From positions 62,001-126,000 of the forward strand of contig NZ_QBKN01000001.1 in assembly GCF_003054175.1 (NCBI RefSeq): a stretch of DNA of 64,000 nt. Reading direction: 5' to 3'. The position numbers were made by a program, and so were the translations under genes. Below the pieces are notes generated by a model. That model was not told where the DNA came from and did no database searches. It was given only the letters and a program-made list of their open reading frames with translations. Every line of letters starts with the position of its first letter. Position 1 is the stretch's first letter. The stretch is from Allosediminivita pacifica (GTDB lineage Bacteria > Pseudomonadota > Alphaproteobacteria > Rhodobacterales > Rhodobacteraceae). This document shows, piece after piece, positions 17,125-25,575 of this stretch.

Positions 17125-17705
17125 TGCGGGTCGAGGTGCTGACGGGGGCGGCGCTGGACGCGGCGCTCGACGACGTGGCGCGGTTGCGGATCGAGGTGTT
17201 CCGGGCCTTTCCCTACCTCTACGACGGGGATCTCGCCTACGAGCGGGAGTATCTGCAGACTTACCGCGACAGCGCGGGCGCGGTGCTCGTGGGCGCCTTC
17301 GACGGTGCGCGGCTGGTGGGGGCGGCCACGGGCACCCCCATGGAGGACCACGCCGAAGATTTCGCGGGGGCCTTCGACGGCACGGGATACGCGCTGGGCG
17401 ACATCTTTTACTGCGCCGAATCCGTGCTGCTGCCCGAGTACCGCGGGCGCGGCGTAGGGCCCCGGTTCTTCGACCTGCGCGAGGATCACGCGCGGGCGAT
17501 GGGGCGGCACTACAGCGCCTTCTGCGGCGTGGTGCGGTCCGCCGACCACCCGCTGCGGCCCGACGATCACGCCCCGCTCGACCCCTTCTGGCGCAAGCGC
17601 GGCTACGCGCCGCTGGACGGCGTCGTCGCCCATTTCCGCTGGAAGGACGTGGATGCGGCCGAGGAAACGGCAAAGCCACTGCAGTTCTGGATCAAGGCGC
17701 TCTGA
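17124..17705 (+). CDS. GNAT family N-acetyltransferase
   Basis: A 193-residue acetyltransferase-like protein. The N-terminal ARLRIEVFRAFPYLYDGDLAYE-like region is followed by the acetyl-CoA loop ESVLLPEYRGRGVGPRFFD (R/Q-x-x-G-x-G/A as RGRGVG). The C-terminal half has FWRKRGYAPLDGVVAHFRWKD, the closing strand of the GNAT fold. Its ATG overlaps the previous stop. It directly precedes a nitrilase-superfamily hydrolase, a pairing seen in other proteobacteria. The acceptor amine is unknown. Confidence 0.85.
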   Translation: MRVEVLTGAALDAALDDVARLRIEVFRAFPYLYDGDLAYEREYLQTYRDSAGAVLVGAFDGARLVGAATGTPMEDHAEDFAGAFDGTGYALGDIFYCAESVLLPEYRGRGVGPRFFDLREDHARAMGRHYSAFCGVVRSADHPLRPDDHAPLDPFWRKRGYAPLDGVVAHFRWKDVDAAEETAKPLQFWIKAL

Positions 17706-17748
17706 CAAGGTAGAGCGGCGCCAGCGCAGAGCCGCGAAAGGAATCGCT

Positions 17749-18633
17749 ATGAAACTCGCCGCCGCCGCATACCCGATGGAGTTTCTCGACAGCTGGGATG
17801 CCTATGCCGACAAGATCGGCCACTGGGTTGCCGACGCTGCCGGGCAGGGGGCCGATCTGCTGGTTTTCCCCGAGTACGGGGCCATGGAGCTTGCCACGCT
17901 GGCGGGCGAGAAGGTGGCGGGGGACCTGGAAGCGTCGCTTCACGCGGTGTCCGAGCGTCTGCCCGAGGCCGACGCGCTGCACGCCGAGTTGGCCGCGCGC
18001 CACGGGGTGCACATCCTCGCGGCCTCTGCCCCGGCCTTCGATCCCGAGCTGGGCGACCGCCCTGTGAACCGCGCACGGCTTTTCGCGCCATCGGGCGCCA
18101 TGGGCGTGCAGGACAAGCAGCTCATGACGCGATTCGAGCGCGACGACTGGGGCGTCGAGGGCGGCGGTCCGCTGCGGCTGTTCGATACGGAGCTGGGCCG
18201 GATCGGCGTGCTGATCTGCTATGACAGCGAATTTCCCCTCTTGGGCCGGGCGCTGGCCGAGGCCGACATACTGCTGGTCCCCTCCTGCACCGAGGCGCTG
18301 TCGGGCTACTGGCGCGTGCGCATCGGGTCCATGGCCCGGGCACTGGAAAATCAGTGCGTGACGGTCATGTCCTCGACCATCGGCGACTGCGCGTGGTCAC
18401 CGGCGGTGGACACCAACTGCGGCTGCGGCGGCATCTTCGGCCCGCCGGACACGGGCTTTCCGGCCACCGGCGTGCTGGCCGAGGGGCAGCTCAACCGCGA
18501 GGGCTGGACCTATGCCGAGATCGACACGGATGCCATCGCGCGGGTGCGCGCCGACGGGGTGGTTCTGAACCGTACGCACTGGAACGAGCAGCATGGCCGC
18601 GACGGTGCGGTGCCGGTGACGCCGCTGCGCTGA
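17749..18633 (+). CDS. Carbon-nitrogen hydrolase (nitrilase superfamily)
   Basis: A 294-residue cytoplasmic hydrolase with the nitrilase-superfamily triad: Glu42 in LLVFPEYGAME, Lys123 in GVQDKQLMTRFE and Cys157 in GVLICYDSEFP. Such enzymes split amides, carbamoyl groups or nitriles; the exact class cannot be read. AAAGGA upstream of ATG 17749 is a good ribosome site, 43 bp after the GNAT gene. With the GNAT and NTF2-like genes it separates the phosphatase gene from infA. Confidence 0.88.
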   Translation: MKLAAAAYPMEFLDSWDAYADKIGHWVADAAGQGADLLVFPEYGAMELATLAGEKVAGDLEASLHAVSERLPEADALHAELAARHGVHILAASAPAFDPELGDRPVNRARLFAPSGAMGVQDKQLMTRFERDDWGVEGGGPLRLFDTELGRIGVLICYDSEFPLLGRALAEADILLVPSCTEALSGYWRVRIGSMARALENQCVTVMSSTIGDCAWSPAVDTNCGCGGIFGPPDTGFPATGVLAEGQLNREGWTYAEIDTDAIARVRADGVVLNRTHWNEQHGRDGAVPVTPLR

Positions 18634-18715
18634 TTCCCGCTTGAAAAGCAGCGGGATTGGGCCCATATGACCGCATGTTTCGCATATGAGCGAAGCGGCA
18701 AAGGACGGAGTGACC

Positions 18716-18934
18716 ATGGCCAAGGAAGACACGCTCGAATTCCCCGGTGTCGTCAAGGAACTCCTGCCGAATGCGACGTTTCGGGTCGAGCTGGATAACG
18801 GCCATGAGATCATCGCACACACGGCAGGCAAGATGCGCAAGAACCGTATCCGGGTTCTCGCCGGCGACCGGGTTCAGGTTGAAATGACCCCCTACGACCT
18901 CACCAAGGGCCGTATCAATTATCGCTTCAAGTAA
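18716..18934 (+). CDS. infA: Translation initiation factor IF-1
   Basis: A 72-residue OB-fold protein nearly identical to bacterial IF-1 ([52 protein letters not shown]). It binds the ribosomal A site during initiation and assists IF-2 and IF-3. The start ATG 18716 follows GGACGGAGTG; an in-frame ATG at 18686 would add ten residues not found in the family. The maf gene begins 30 bp downstream. Confidence 0.98.
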   Translation: MAKEDTLEFPGVVKELLPNATFRVELDNGHEIIAHTAGKMRKNRIRVLAGDRVQVEMTPYDLTKGRINYRFK

Positions 18935-18964
18935 GACGGCGGGCGCCGTGCCTGCCGCTTTCAG

Positions 18965-19555
18965 ATGAACCAGCGCCCCCGACTCATCCTCGGCTCCGGA
19001 AGCCCGCGCCGGCGCGAATTGCTCGCGCAGCTCGGGGTCGTGGCCGACGACATCCGCCCCCCCGACATCGACGAGGATCCCCGCAAGGGGGAACTGCCAC
19101 GGCCCTACTGCCTGCGGCTCGCACGCGAGAAGGCGCTGGCCGTTCAGGCCTCGGACGACGAGATCGTGCTCAGCGCCGACACCACTGTCGCCATGGGCCG
19201 CCGCATCATGGGCAAACCCGCCGACGCCGACGAGGCGCGCGGCTTCCTGAAGGCGCTGTCGGGCCGCCGCCACCGCGTCGTGACGGCCATGGCCGTGCGC
19301 CGCGGCGACAAGGTCTGGGAGCGTGACGTGGTCACGCAGGTCAAGCTCAAGCATCTCTCGGTCGCCGAGGTCGAGGCCTACATCGCCAGCGGCGACTGGC
19401 AGGGCAAGGCCGGCGGCTACGGCATCCAGGGGCCCGCCGGGGCCTTTGTTCCGTGGATCTCGGGCAGCTTCACCGCCGTGGTGGGCCTGCCGCTGTCGGA
19501 AACCGCCAACCTGCTGGTGGCCGCGGGCTACCCGCTCTACGAGGTGACGACATGA
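18965..19555 (+). CDS. maf: Maf-like nucleoside triphosphate pyrophosphatase
   Basis: A 196-residue protein of the Maf/HAM1 superfamily, which hydrolyses non-canonical or excess nucleotides (dTTP, UTP or modified forms) to monophosphates. Signatures are [14 protein letters not shown] at the N-terminus, [17 protein letters not shown] in the middle, and [15 protein letters not shown] near the C-terminus. Its stop overlaps the start of the ribonuclease gene. The subclass (YhdE or YceF type) was not determined. Confidence 0.93.
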   Translation: MNQRPRLILGSGSPRRRELLAQLGVVADDIRPPDIDEDPRKGELPRPYCLRLAREKALAVQASDDEIVLSADTTVAMGRRIMGKPADADEARGFLKALSGRRHRVVTAMAVRRGDKVWERDVVTQVKLKHLSVAEVEAYIASGDWQGKAGGYGIQGPAGAFVPWISGSFTAVVGLPLSETANLLVAAGYPLYEVTT

Positions 19556-20580
19556 AGGGTGTGACCATCGCGCTCGACCACGTGAAAGGCCGCGAGGCCG
19601 CCGCGCTGATCCGCGACGGCAAGCTCGAGGACCTGCTCATCGACAGCGACCGGCCGCGCCCCGGCCATATCTACCGCGCCGTGGCCGATCGCCCGGTGAA
19701 GGGGCAGGGCGGCATCTTCCTCAGGACACCCGACGGCAATGCCTTCCTGCGCCAGATCAAGGGCGTGGCCCCGGGGGACGAGATGCTGGTGCAGGTGACG
19801 GGCTACGCCGAGCCGGGCAAGGCGATCCCGGTGACGCCGCGCCTGCTGTTCAAGTCGCGCTACGCCATCGTCACGCCCGGTGCGCCGGGGCTGAACATCT
19901 CGCGCCAGATCCGCGAGGACGACGAGCGCGACGCCCTTCTGGAAATCGCCCACGAGGCCGTGGCGGAAACGCCGCTGCCCGAGGGCGCGGGCCTGATCCT
20001 GCGCTCTGCCGCCGCCGGCGCGGATGCCGATGAGGTGGCCGAGGACATCGCCGCCATGGCCGCGCTTGCCGCCAAGGTGCTCGAAGATGCGGGCTCCGGC
20101 CCCGAGCTGCTGCTCGAGGGCGACGGGCCGCACCTGCTGGCCTGGCGCGACTGGACCGATCCGGCCTCGGTCGACGCGGAGGAAGGCAGCTTTGATCGCC
20201 ATGGCGTGACCGACGAGATCGAGGCCCTGAGCCGTGCCTCGGTGCCCGTGGGCAGCGCCGAGATGCGCATCGAACCCACCAGCGCGCTGGTGGCCGTCGA
20301 CATCAACACGCGCGGCGACACCTCGCCCGCCGCCGGGCTCAAGGCCAATCTCGCCGCGCTGCGCGATCTGCCGCGCCAGCTGCGCCTGCGGGGCCTTGGC
20401 GGCCAGGTGGTGGTCGATCCCGCGCCGTGCCCCAAGAAGGAGCGCAAGCAGATCGACGGCATGCTGCGCGCCGCCTTCAAGCGCGAGACGGCGGAGACCA
20501 CGCTGGTGGGCTGGACGCAGATGGGGCTGATCGAGATCCAGCGCCAGCGCGACCGTCTGCCGCTTTCGGAAAGCCTCTGA
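19552..20580 (+). CDS. Ribonuclease E/G family protein
   Basis: A 342-residue protein of the RNase E/G family, shorter than RNase G (about 490) and RNase E. The first 80 residues resemble the S1-like RNA-binding part, and the catalytic part contains [19 protein letters not shown] (metal-binding Asp of the DNase I-like subdomain) and [20 protein letters not shown]. The zinc-link and C-terminal small domain of RNase E are missing. Short members like this between maf and yacG are usual in Rhodobacterales. It overlaps maf by 4 bp (ATGA) and precedes yacG by 24 bp. Confidence 0.88.
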   Translation: MKGVTIALDHVKGREAAALIRDGKLEDLLIDSDRPRPGHIYRAVADRPVKGQGGIFLRTPDGNAFLRQIKGVAPGDEMLVQVTGYAEPGKAIPVTPRLLFKSRYAIVTPGAPGLNISRQIREDDERDALLEIAHEAVAETPLPEGAGLILRSAAAGADADEVAEDIAAMAALAAKVLEDAGSGPELLLEGDGPHLLAWRDWTDPASVDAEEGSFDRHGVTDEIEALSRASVPVGSAEMRIEPTSALVAVDINTRGDTSPAAGLKANLAALRDLPRQLRLRGLGGQVVVDPAPCPKKERKQIDGMLRAAFKRETAETTLVGWTQMGLIEIQRQRDRLPLSESL

Positions 20581-20604
20581 CCAGGCCCTGACAGGGAGGA
20601 AGCC

Positions 20605-20796
20605 ATGAGCTGCCCAATCTGCAACAAGGACAGCGTGGAGCGCTACAAGCCCTTCTGCTCGGCGCGCTGCGCGGACGTGGACCTCGCCCGCTGGATGGGC
20701 GGGCGCTACGCGATCCCTGCCGAGGATCCGCCCGACGCCGAAGAGGCCGAGCAGATCCTGCGCGCTCTCGAAGAGGGCAACGACACCCTGCACTGA
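20605..20796 (+). CDS. yacG: DNA gyrase inhibitor YacG
   Basis: A 63-residue zinc-binding protein. CPICNK and FCSARCADVDLARWMGGRYAIP form the family's four-Cys zinc site followed by the conserved LARWMGGRYxIP helix, then an acidic tail. In E. coli YacG binds GyrB and inhibits gyrase. GGGAGGA precedes ATG 20605. It is the last gene of the conserved block; no T-rich hairpin was seen after it. Confidence 0.94.
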   Translation: MSCPICNKDSVERYKPFCSARCADVDLARWMGGRYAIPAEDPPDAEEAEQILRALEEGNDTLH

Positions 20797-21031
20797 ACTG
20801 CGGTTCCGGGGGCGGCGTCGAGGTTGCGCCATCCGCCGATGACATGCCCGGGCCCTTCCGCATCGGCGGGGCGGGCACGAATGTCCGCAAACGTGGATCT
20901 CTCGTGTCGGACGGGGGCATCACTCTGCCGGCATGTCCCACCGCGACGAAGGGGCGGTTCGGCCGAGGGTAAGCAGGCCGCCTGACACAACCTGTGGCGG
21001 CAGGGGAACTTCGCTTGACGCAGCGGTTCGC

Positions 21032-22303
21032 ATGACCCCACATGCGCCTATGACCCCCTCCTCCCCCCGGCACGTGGTGGTGGTCGGCGCCGGCATCGTC
21101 GGCACCGCCACCGCAATATGGCTGCGCCGTTTCGGCGCCGACGTCACGCTCATCGACCGCGATCCGCCAGGGCAGGGGGCGTCGTTCGGCAACGCCGGGG
21201 TGCTCGCCGCGGGCGCGGTCGTGCCGGTTACGACGCCGGGGCTCTGGAAGAAGGCGCTTCCCATGCTGCTGCGGCGGGACTCGCCGCTGTTCCTGCGCTG
21301 GGGCCATCTCCCGAAGCTCGCGCCCTTCCTCACGCGTTACATGTCACATGCAACCGACGCGGATGTGCGCGAGGCGGCCGCCGCGCTGGCGCCGCTGACC
21401 TCGGACAGCGCGGAGCAGCATCTCGCGCTGACCGAAGGGCTGACGGCGCGGCGCCACGTCGTCCCGGGCGAGTACCTGCACGCCTATGCCGACCGCGCGG
21501 CGTTTGACGCCGACGGCTATGCTTGGGGCCTGAAGGCCGAGTACGGCTTCGGCGCCGAGGAGGTTCTGACCGGCGGCGCGGTGCAGGAGGCCGAGCCGAG
21601 CCTCGGCGACAGCGTGGGCTGTCTCGCTATCCAGAAGCACCACGGGCATATCACCGACCCCGGGGCCTATGTCGCGGCACTCGCCCGAGACTTCGAAGCC
21701 ATGGGCGGTCGGGTGATGCGTGCGGGCGTAAAGGCGATCACGGTGGAGCATGCGAAGTTCACGCACCTCGAGACCGACGCCGGGCCGGTGCCCTGTGACC
21801 GGGCCGTGATCGCCTGTGGCGCGCATTCGGCGCCGCTGCTTCAGGGACTGGGACTGACCCTGCCGCTCGAGACCGAGCGCGGCTATCACCTGCATTTCAA
21901 GGGTGGCAGTGGCGGGCCCTCGCGGCCGGTCATGGTCGCCGCGGGCGCCTTCGTCGCCACGCCGATGGAGACCGGCGTGCGCTGCGCGGGCGTGCTGGAG
22001 TTCGGCGGGCTCGACAGGGGGCCGTCGCGGGCACCCCTCGCGATGCTGCGCCGGCTGTCGGCACGGGCCTTCCCGGGGCTTGCCGCGCCGGAGGTCGAGG
22101 AATGGATGGGCCACCGCCCGGCGTTGCCTGACAGCCTGCCGGTGATCGGCGAGGTTGGACAGAGCGGCGTGCACGCGGCACTGGGGCATCACCACGTGGG
22201 GCTGACCGCGGGGCCGCGCACCGGGCGCCTGGTCGCGGCCGAGATCATGGGCAAGCGTGAGAACCTCGATCTTACGCCCTACAGCCCCGCGCGTTTCAGT
22301 TGA
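21032..22303 (+). CDS. FAD-dependent oxidoreductase (DadA-like)
   Basis: A protein of about 424 residues of the DAO family (D-amino acid dehydrogenase/glycine oxidase type). The dinucleotide-binding motif VVVVGAGIVGTATAIWLRRFG lies near the N-terminus, followed by IDRDPPGQGASFGNAGVLA, the FAD-contacting segment typical of DadA proteins. The C-terminal FAD motif region is GEVGQSGVHAALGHHHVGLT. It likely oxidises a D-amino acid or an N-substituted amino acid, passing electrons to the respiratory chain. ATG 21032 or 21050 could be the start; neither has a clear ribosome site. It converges with the next gene 10 bp away. Confidence 0.87.
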   Translation: MTPHAPMTPSSPRHVVVVGAGIVGTATAIWLRRFGADVTLIDRDPPGQGASFGNAGVLAAGAVVPVTTPGLWKKALPMLLRRDSPLFLRWGHLPKLAPFLTRYMSHATDADVREAAAALAPLTSDSAEQHLALTEGLTARRHVVPGEYLHAYADRAAFDADGYAWGLKAEYGFGAEEVLTGGAVQEAEPSLGDSVGCLAIQKHHGHITDPGAYVAALARDFEAMGGRVMRAGVKAITVEHAKFTHLETDAGPVPCDRAVIACGAHSAPLLQGLGLTLPLETERGYHLHFKGGSGGPSRPVMVAAGAFVATPMETGVRCAGVLEFGGLDRGPSRAPLAMLRRLSARAFPGLAAPEVEEWMGHRPALPDSLPVIGEVGQSGVHAALGHHHVGLTAGPRTGRLVAAEIMGKRENLDLTPYSPARFS

Positions 22304-22312
22304 CGGGTCCTG

Positions 22313-23353
22313 TCAGGGTGCGGCGGTTTCGGGCCGGAAGGAGTCGTCCCAGAGTTGGAACAGCGCCGCGCGGCGGCTGGCGTCGCGGGCCACGAGCAGG
22401 GCAGGCGAGAGTGCGATGAAGCGGCGGGCGCTGGGGGTCAGGCCGCTTTCGGCGGCGTCGAGCGTCGTGACCAGCCCGGCGCGTGCCATCATCTCCTGTG
22501 CCTCGGGCGAGAGAAGGAATTCGAGCAGGCGTGTCGCGGCCGCGGGTGCAGCGGCCTCCTTCGGGATCATGTAGCCACGCGAAAGCACCAGCGTGTAATC
22601 CTCGGGCAGCACCATGCCGACCTCGGCGGTGTCCGCGGCGGCCAGCACGTAGGAGCCGAGCACGTTGTAGGCCATCAGGTAGCGGCCTTCGGCCACGCCG
22701 CGGATGATCTCGGCCGAGCAGCAGGTGGCCACGGCGTCGATGCGGGCGAAGCCTTCGAGCAGCGAGCCGAAGGTGGTGGCTTCGAGGCTGTCGGCATGGG
22801 CGAATAGAAAGCCCAGCCCGGAATCGGCGATGTCGTAGGTGGCGATGCGCCCGCGCAGCAGGTCCGGCCGGCTGCGCATCATGTCGAGCAGGGCGAAACG
22901 GTCGCGCGGCACCTCGTCCCCGGCGATGGCGGCCTTGTTGTAGACGATCACGGCCGGTTCGGTCGTGATGCCCCAGAGTTCATCGCGCCAGCGGCGTGCC
23001 TCGGGAAGGGCGGCGGTCGCGGGCGAGCGATAGGGCGCGGCGCAGGCGGCATTCACCAGCCAGACCATCTGCTGCACTGCCGAGGACAGCACTGCGTCGG
23101 CGGGCGCGGCCTCGCCGCGGCAGGCGGCGCGGCTCTGCGCGAAGAGCGCGTTGGAGCCCCATTGCTCGTAGTGCAGGGCGAGGTCGGGATTGGATGCGGC
23201 AAAGCGTTCCATGACCGGGCGGAGGATGGCGATGTCGGTGGTCGAGCGCACGAGCAACCGGGTGTCGCCCGTCCCGAAGCGGGCGGCGGCCTCCTGCGCC
23301 GGTGAGGGGCGCGGCGCGAGGGCGAGCAGCAGGAGGAACAGCAGGCGGATCAT
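22313..23353 (-). CDS. ABC-type periplasmic binding protein of the TctDE operon
   Basis: A 346-residue exported protein with a signal peptide (MIRLLFLLLLALAPRPSPAQ). The fold is that of iron/thiamine-type binding proteins: LVRSTTDIAILRPVMERFAA, then GITTEPAVIVYNKAAIAGDE, and MVLPEDYTLVLSRGYMIPKEA near the C-terminus. There is no ABC permease or ATPase nearby. It is the last gene of a three-gene operon with a response regulator and histidine kinase, overlapping the kinase stop by 4 bp, so it may act as a periplasmic ligand sensor for the kinase rather than as a transporter part. That role is inference. Confidence 0.82.
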   Translation of the reverse strand: MIRLLFLLLLALAPRPSPAQEAAARFGTGDTRLLVRSTTDIAILRPVMERFAASNPDLALHYEQWGSNALFAQSRAACRGEAAPADAVLSSAVQQMVWLVNAACAAPYRSPATAALPEARRWRDELWGITTEPAVIVYNKAAIAGDEVPRDRFALLDMMRSRPDLLRGRIATYDIADSGLGFLFAHADSLEATTFGSLLEGFARIDAVATCCSAEIIRGVAEGRYLMAYNVLGSYVLAAADTAEVGMVLPEDYTLVLSRGYMIPKEAAAPAAATRLLEFLLSPEAQEMMARAGLVTTLDAAESGLTPSARRFIALSPALLVARDASRRAALFQLWDDSFRPETAAP

Positions 23354-24741
23354 GGGGTCTCCGGTTCGGCGGGAAGCACAAGCGCGGTGCGGAAGCCTGG
23401 GGCTTCCCGTGTCATCTCGACGGTCCCGTCGAAGGCCTCGGCCACGGACGTCACGATGGAAAGCCCGATGCCCGCGCCCTCTTCGCGGCTGCCGGAGGAA
23501 CGGTTGAAGCGCTCGCCCAGCCGCGCGGCGGTGGCGTGGCTGGGGCCTTCGCCGCAGTCGCGGACCCAGAGCACGGCCTGCGGCCCGTGCCGTTCGGCGC
23601 CGATGGTGACGGGCGGCGTGCCGTGCCGGAGCGCGTTGGAGAGCAGGTTGCGGGCCGCCTCGCGCAGCGAGAAGGCGTCGGCGCGCACCATGACCGGGTC
23701 CTCGCCGATCTCGAGCCGTATCTCGACCCCGGGGGCGAGCAGCTCGTGGTCCTGCGTCTCGAGGATCTCGAGGGCCACCTCGCGCAGGTCCACGGGCAGG
23801 CGCGGGGCGCTGTCGGTGCGGTGGATGACCATGGCGCGCGACAGGAGCTGATCGAGCAGCGTGCCGAGCGAGCGGGTGCGCGCCAGCAGACGCTCCTGCG
23901 CGCGGCTGCGATCCTGTTCGGTGGTTGCCGCCTGCGCGCTTTCGGCCTGGACGCGGATCGCCGCGACCGGCGTGCGCAGCTGGTGGGCGGTGTCGGAGAT
24001 CAGGTTGCGCATGGCCTCGACCTGCCGGTCGAGGCGGGACATGAAGCGGTTCATCGCCTGAAGCATGACCTGAAGTTCGGCGGGCAGGCGGTCGGTCTGC
24101 ATGGGGGTCAGATCCTGCGGATCGCGCCGGGCAAGGTCCTCCGACAGGGCCTCGAGCGGGCGCAGGGCCGAGCGGGTGACCACCCAGGAGATCGCCATGA
24201 GCACGGCGCCCGCCACCGCCAGCGGCCAGAGCGCGTCGACCACGAGCTGTACCGTCAGCGCCTGTCGTGCGCGGCGGGTCTGGCCCACCAGCACCTCGAC
24301 CTCGCCCGAAAAGGCGCGTTCCGCGAAGCGTCGGGTGACGCGGACGAAGCGGGCGGGTTCGCCGTGAAGTGCCGCGTCGAAGTAGGCGGGGCCTGTATCG
24401 TCCGTCGCGGGGGCATCGATGCTCAGCGTGGGGTCGAGCCCGGTGATGAAGCGCCCGCCGTGGCCGCGCACGTCGTAGTAGATGCGGTCCTCGGGCGCCT
24501 GGGCGAGCAGTTCGAAGGCCGAGACCGGCAGGTCCACGAAGGGCGCGCCGCCTTGGACGCGGATCGACTCCGCGATGTCCTGCGCCGCCCCGAGAAGCAG
24601 CCGGTCGTAGGCGGCCCGCGCCGCCTGGCGTCCGTTGAGATAGGTCGAGCCGGTCACCAGCAGGGCACCGAGCAGCAGCAGCAGGAAGACCGCGGCCAGC
24701 ACCCGCGTGGCAAGGCTGCGCGGGGCCCGTGTCTCAGCCAT
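23350..24741 (-). CDS. Sensor histidine kinase (TctE-like)
   Basis: A 463-residue inner-membrane kinase: transmembrane helix at about 13-32, a periplasmic domain of about 120 residues, a second helix near 170-190 (WPLAVAGAVLMAISWVVTRSAL), HAMP-like linker, the H-box ISDTAHQLRTPVAAIRVQAE (phosphorylated His), an N-box (EAARNLLSNALRHG) and glycine boxes (VRDCGEGP, GAGIGLSIV). It overlaps the response-regulator stop by 8 bp. Its position next to tctCBA, and similarity to TctE-type kinases with a TctE N-terminal domain, suggest it senses a tricarboxylate or related acid. Confidence 0.9.
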   Translation of the reverse strand: MAETRAPRSLATRVLAAVFLLLLLGALLVTGSTYLNGRQAARAAYDRLLLGAAQDIAESIRVQGGAPFVDLPVSAFELLAQAPEDRIYYDVRGHGGRFITGLDPTLSIDAPATDDTGPAYFDAALHGEPARFVRVTRRFAERAFSGEVEVLVGQTRRARQALTVQLVVDALWPLAVAGAVLMAISWVVTRSALRPLEALSEDLARRDPQDLTPMQTDRLPAELQVMLQAMNRFMSRLDRQVEAMRNLISDTAHQLRTPVAAIRVQAESAQAATTEQDRSRAQERLLARTRSLGTLLDQLLSRAMVIHRTDSAPRLPVDLREVALEILETQDHELLAPGVEIRLEIGEDPVMVRADAFSLREAARNLLSNALRHGTPPVTIGAERHGPQAVLWVRDCGEGPSHATAARLGERFNRSSGSREEGAGIGLSIVTSVAEAFDGTVEMTREAPGFRTALVLPAEPETP

Positions 24742-25405
24742 CGAGGCCGATCCGGTAGCCCACGCCGCGGCGGGTGGAGATGCTGACACCGCTGCCGGCG
24801 AACTTCTTGCGCAGCCGCGCGATGTAGAGCTCGATGGCGTTCACGCCGACGTCCGCATCGTCGAAGCCGTAGAGGGAGTTGTAGAGCCGGGTCTTCGACA
24901 GGAATTGGCCCTGGTGGCGGACGAGCGCGTCGAGAAGCGCCGCCTCGCGCCGGGTGAGATCGAGCCGCTTGCCGCCAAGCACGGCGCTGCGGTCGCTGGG
25001 CGTGTAACTGAGCGGGCCGAGCTCGATGTCGTGGCTCTTGCGCTCCGCCTCGCGGCGCAGGAGCGCGCGCAGTCGGGCCTCCAGCTCGCGCTGGTCGAAG
25101 GGCTTGCCGAGGTAGTCGTCGGCGCCCGCGTCGAGCGCCGTCACCCGGTCGTCGACCGAGGCCAGCGCGGTCAGCATCAGCACCGGGGTCCGGTCGCCAC
25201 CTGCCCGGATTTCGCGCAGGAGGCCCAGTCCCGAGCCGTCGGGCAGGTTAATGTCGAGCACCAGCGCGTCGTAGTCTTGCACGGCACGGAAATCGCGCGC
25301 AGCCTCGATCGTGGATGCGAGGTCGCAGACCATGCCCGCGCGCGACAGCTGCGCGATCACGCCCTCGGCCAGGTCCTCGGCATCCTCGATCATCAGGAAT
25401 CTCAT
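24734..25405 (-). CDS. tctD: OmpR-family response regulator (TctD-like)
   Basis: A 223-residue regulator. The receiver domain has the acidic pair in MIEDAEDLAEG, the phosphorylated Asp in ALVLDINLPDGSG (about Asp51) and Lys in GKPFDQRELE. The C-terminal winged helix has FDDADVGVNAIELYIARLRKK and RGVGYRIGLDG. TctD-type regulators control tripartite tricarboxylate transporters. The gene is divergent from tctC, and direct repeats lie between them. ATG 25405 begins the receiver domain at the usual place; longer frames upstream run through the promoter region. Confidence 0.9.
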   Translation of the reverse strand: MRFLMIEDAEDLAEGVIAQLSRAGMVCDLASTIEAARDFRAVQDYDALVLDINLPDGSGLGLLREIRAGGDRTPVLMLTALASVDDRVTALDAGADDYLGKPFDQRELEARLRALLRREAERKSHDIELGPLSYTPSDRSAVLGGKRLDLTRREAALLDALVRHQGQFLSKTRLYNSLYGFDDADVGVNAIELYIARLRKKFAGSGVSISTRRGVGYRIGLDG

Positions 25406-25443
25406 GCGTGCCGTCGCCCCCCCGCGGCATGTCCTGTCCCCGG

Positions 25444-25462
25444 TGACAGGTTGTTGACAGGT
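25444..25462. promoter_or_regulatory. Possible TctD binding site (direct repeats)
   Basis: TGACAGGT occurs at 25444-25451 and again at 25455-25462, an 11-bp period suited to tandem OmpR-type subunits. CCTGTC upstream forms an inverted repeat with the first GACAGG. The site lies between the divergent tctD and tctC genes, 113 bp before the tctC start. Confidence 0.45.
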
Positions 25463-25575
25463 ATCTTCGTTACATATTCCCGACCCCGCAGGAAAGGGCC
25501 GCGACACGGTGGTGGCTGCGGGGGGCACGGTTACCGGCTCGAAGGAGCGAGGCGGGCCTACCTGAGGAGGGATAC

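Noticed and set aside
20797-21031. Small ORF between yacG and the FAD oxidoreductase
   Set aside because: A 43-codon frame exists but has no ribosome site and no recognisable similarity.
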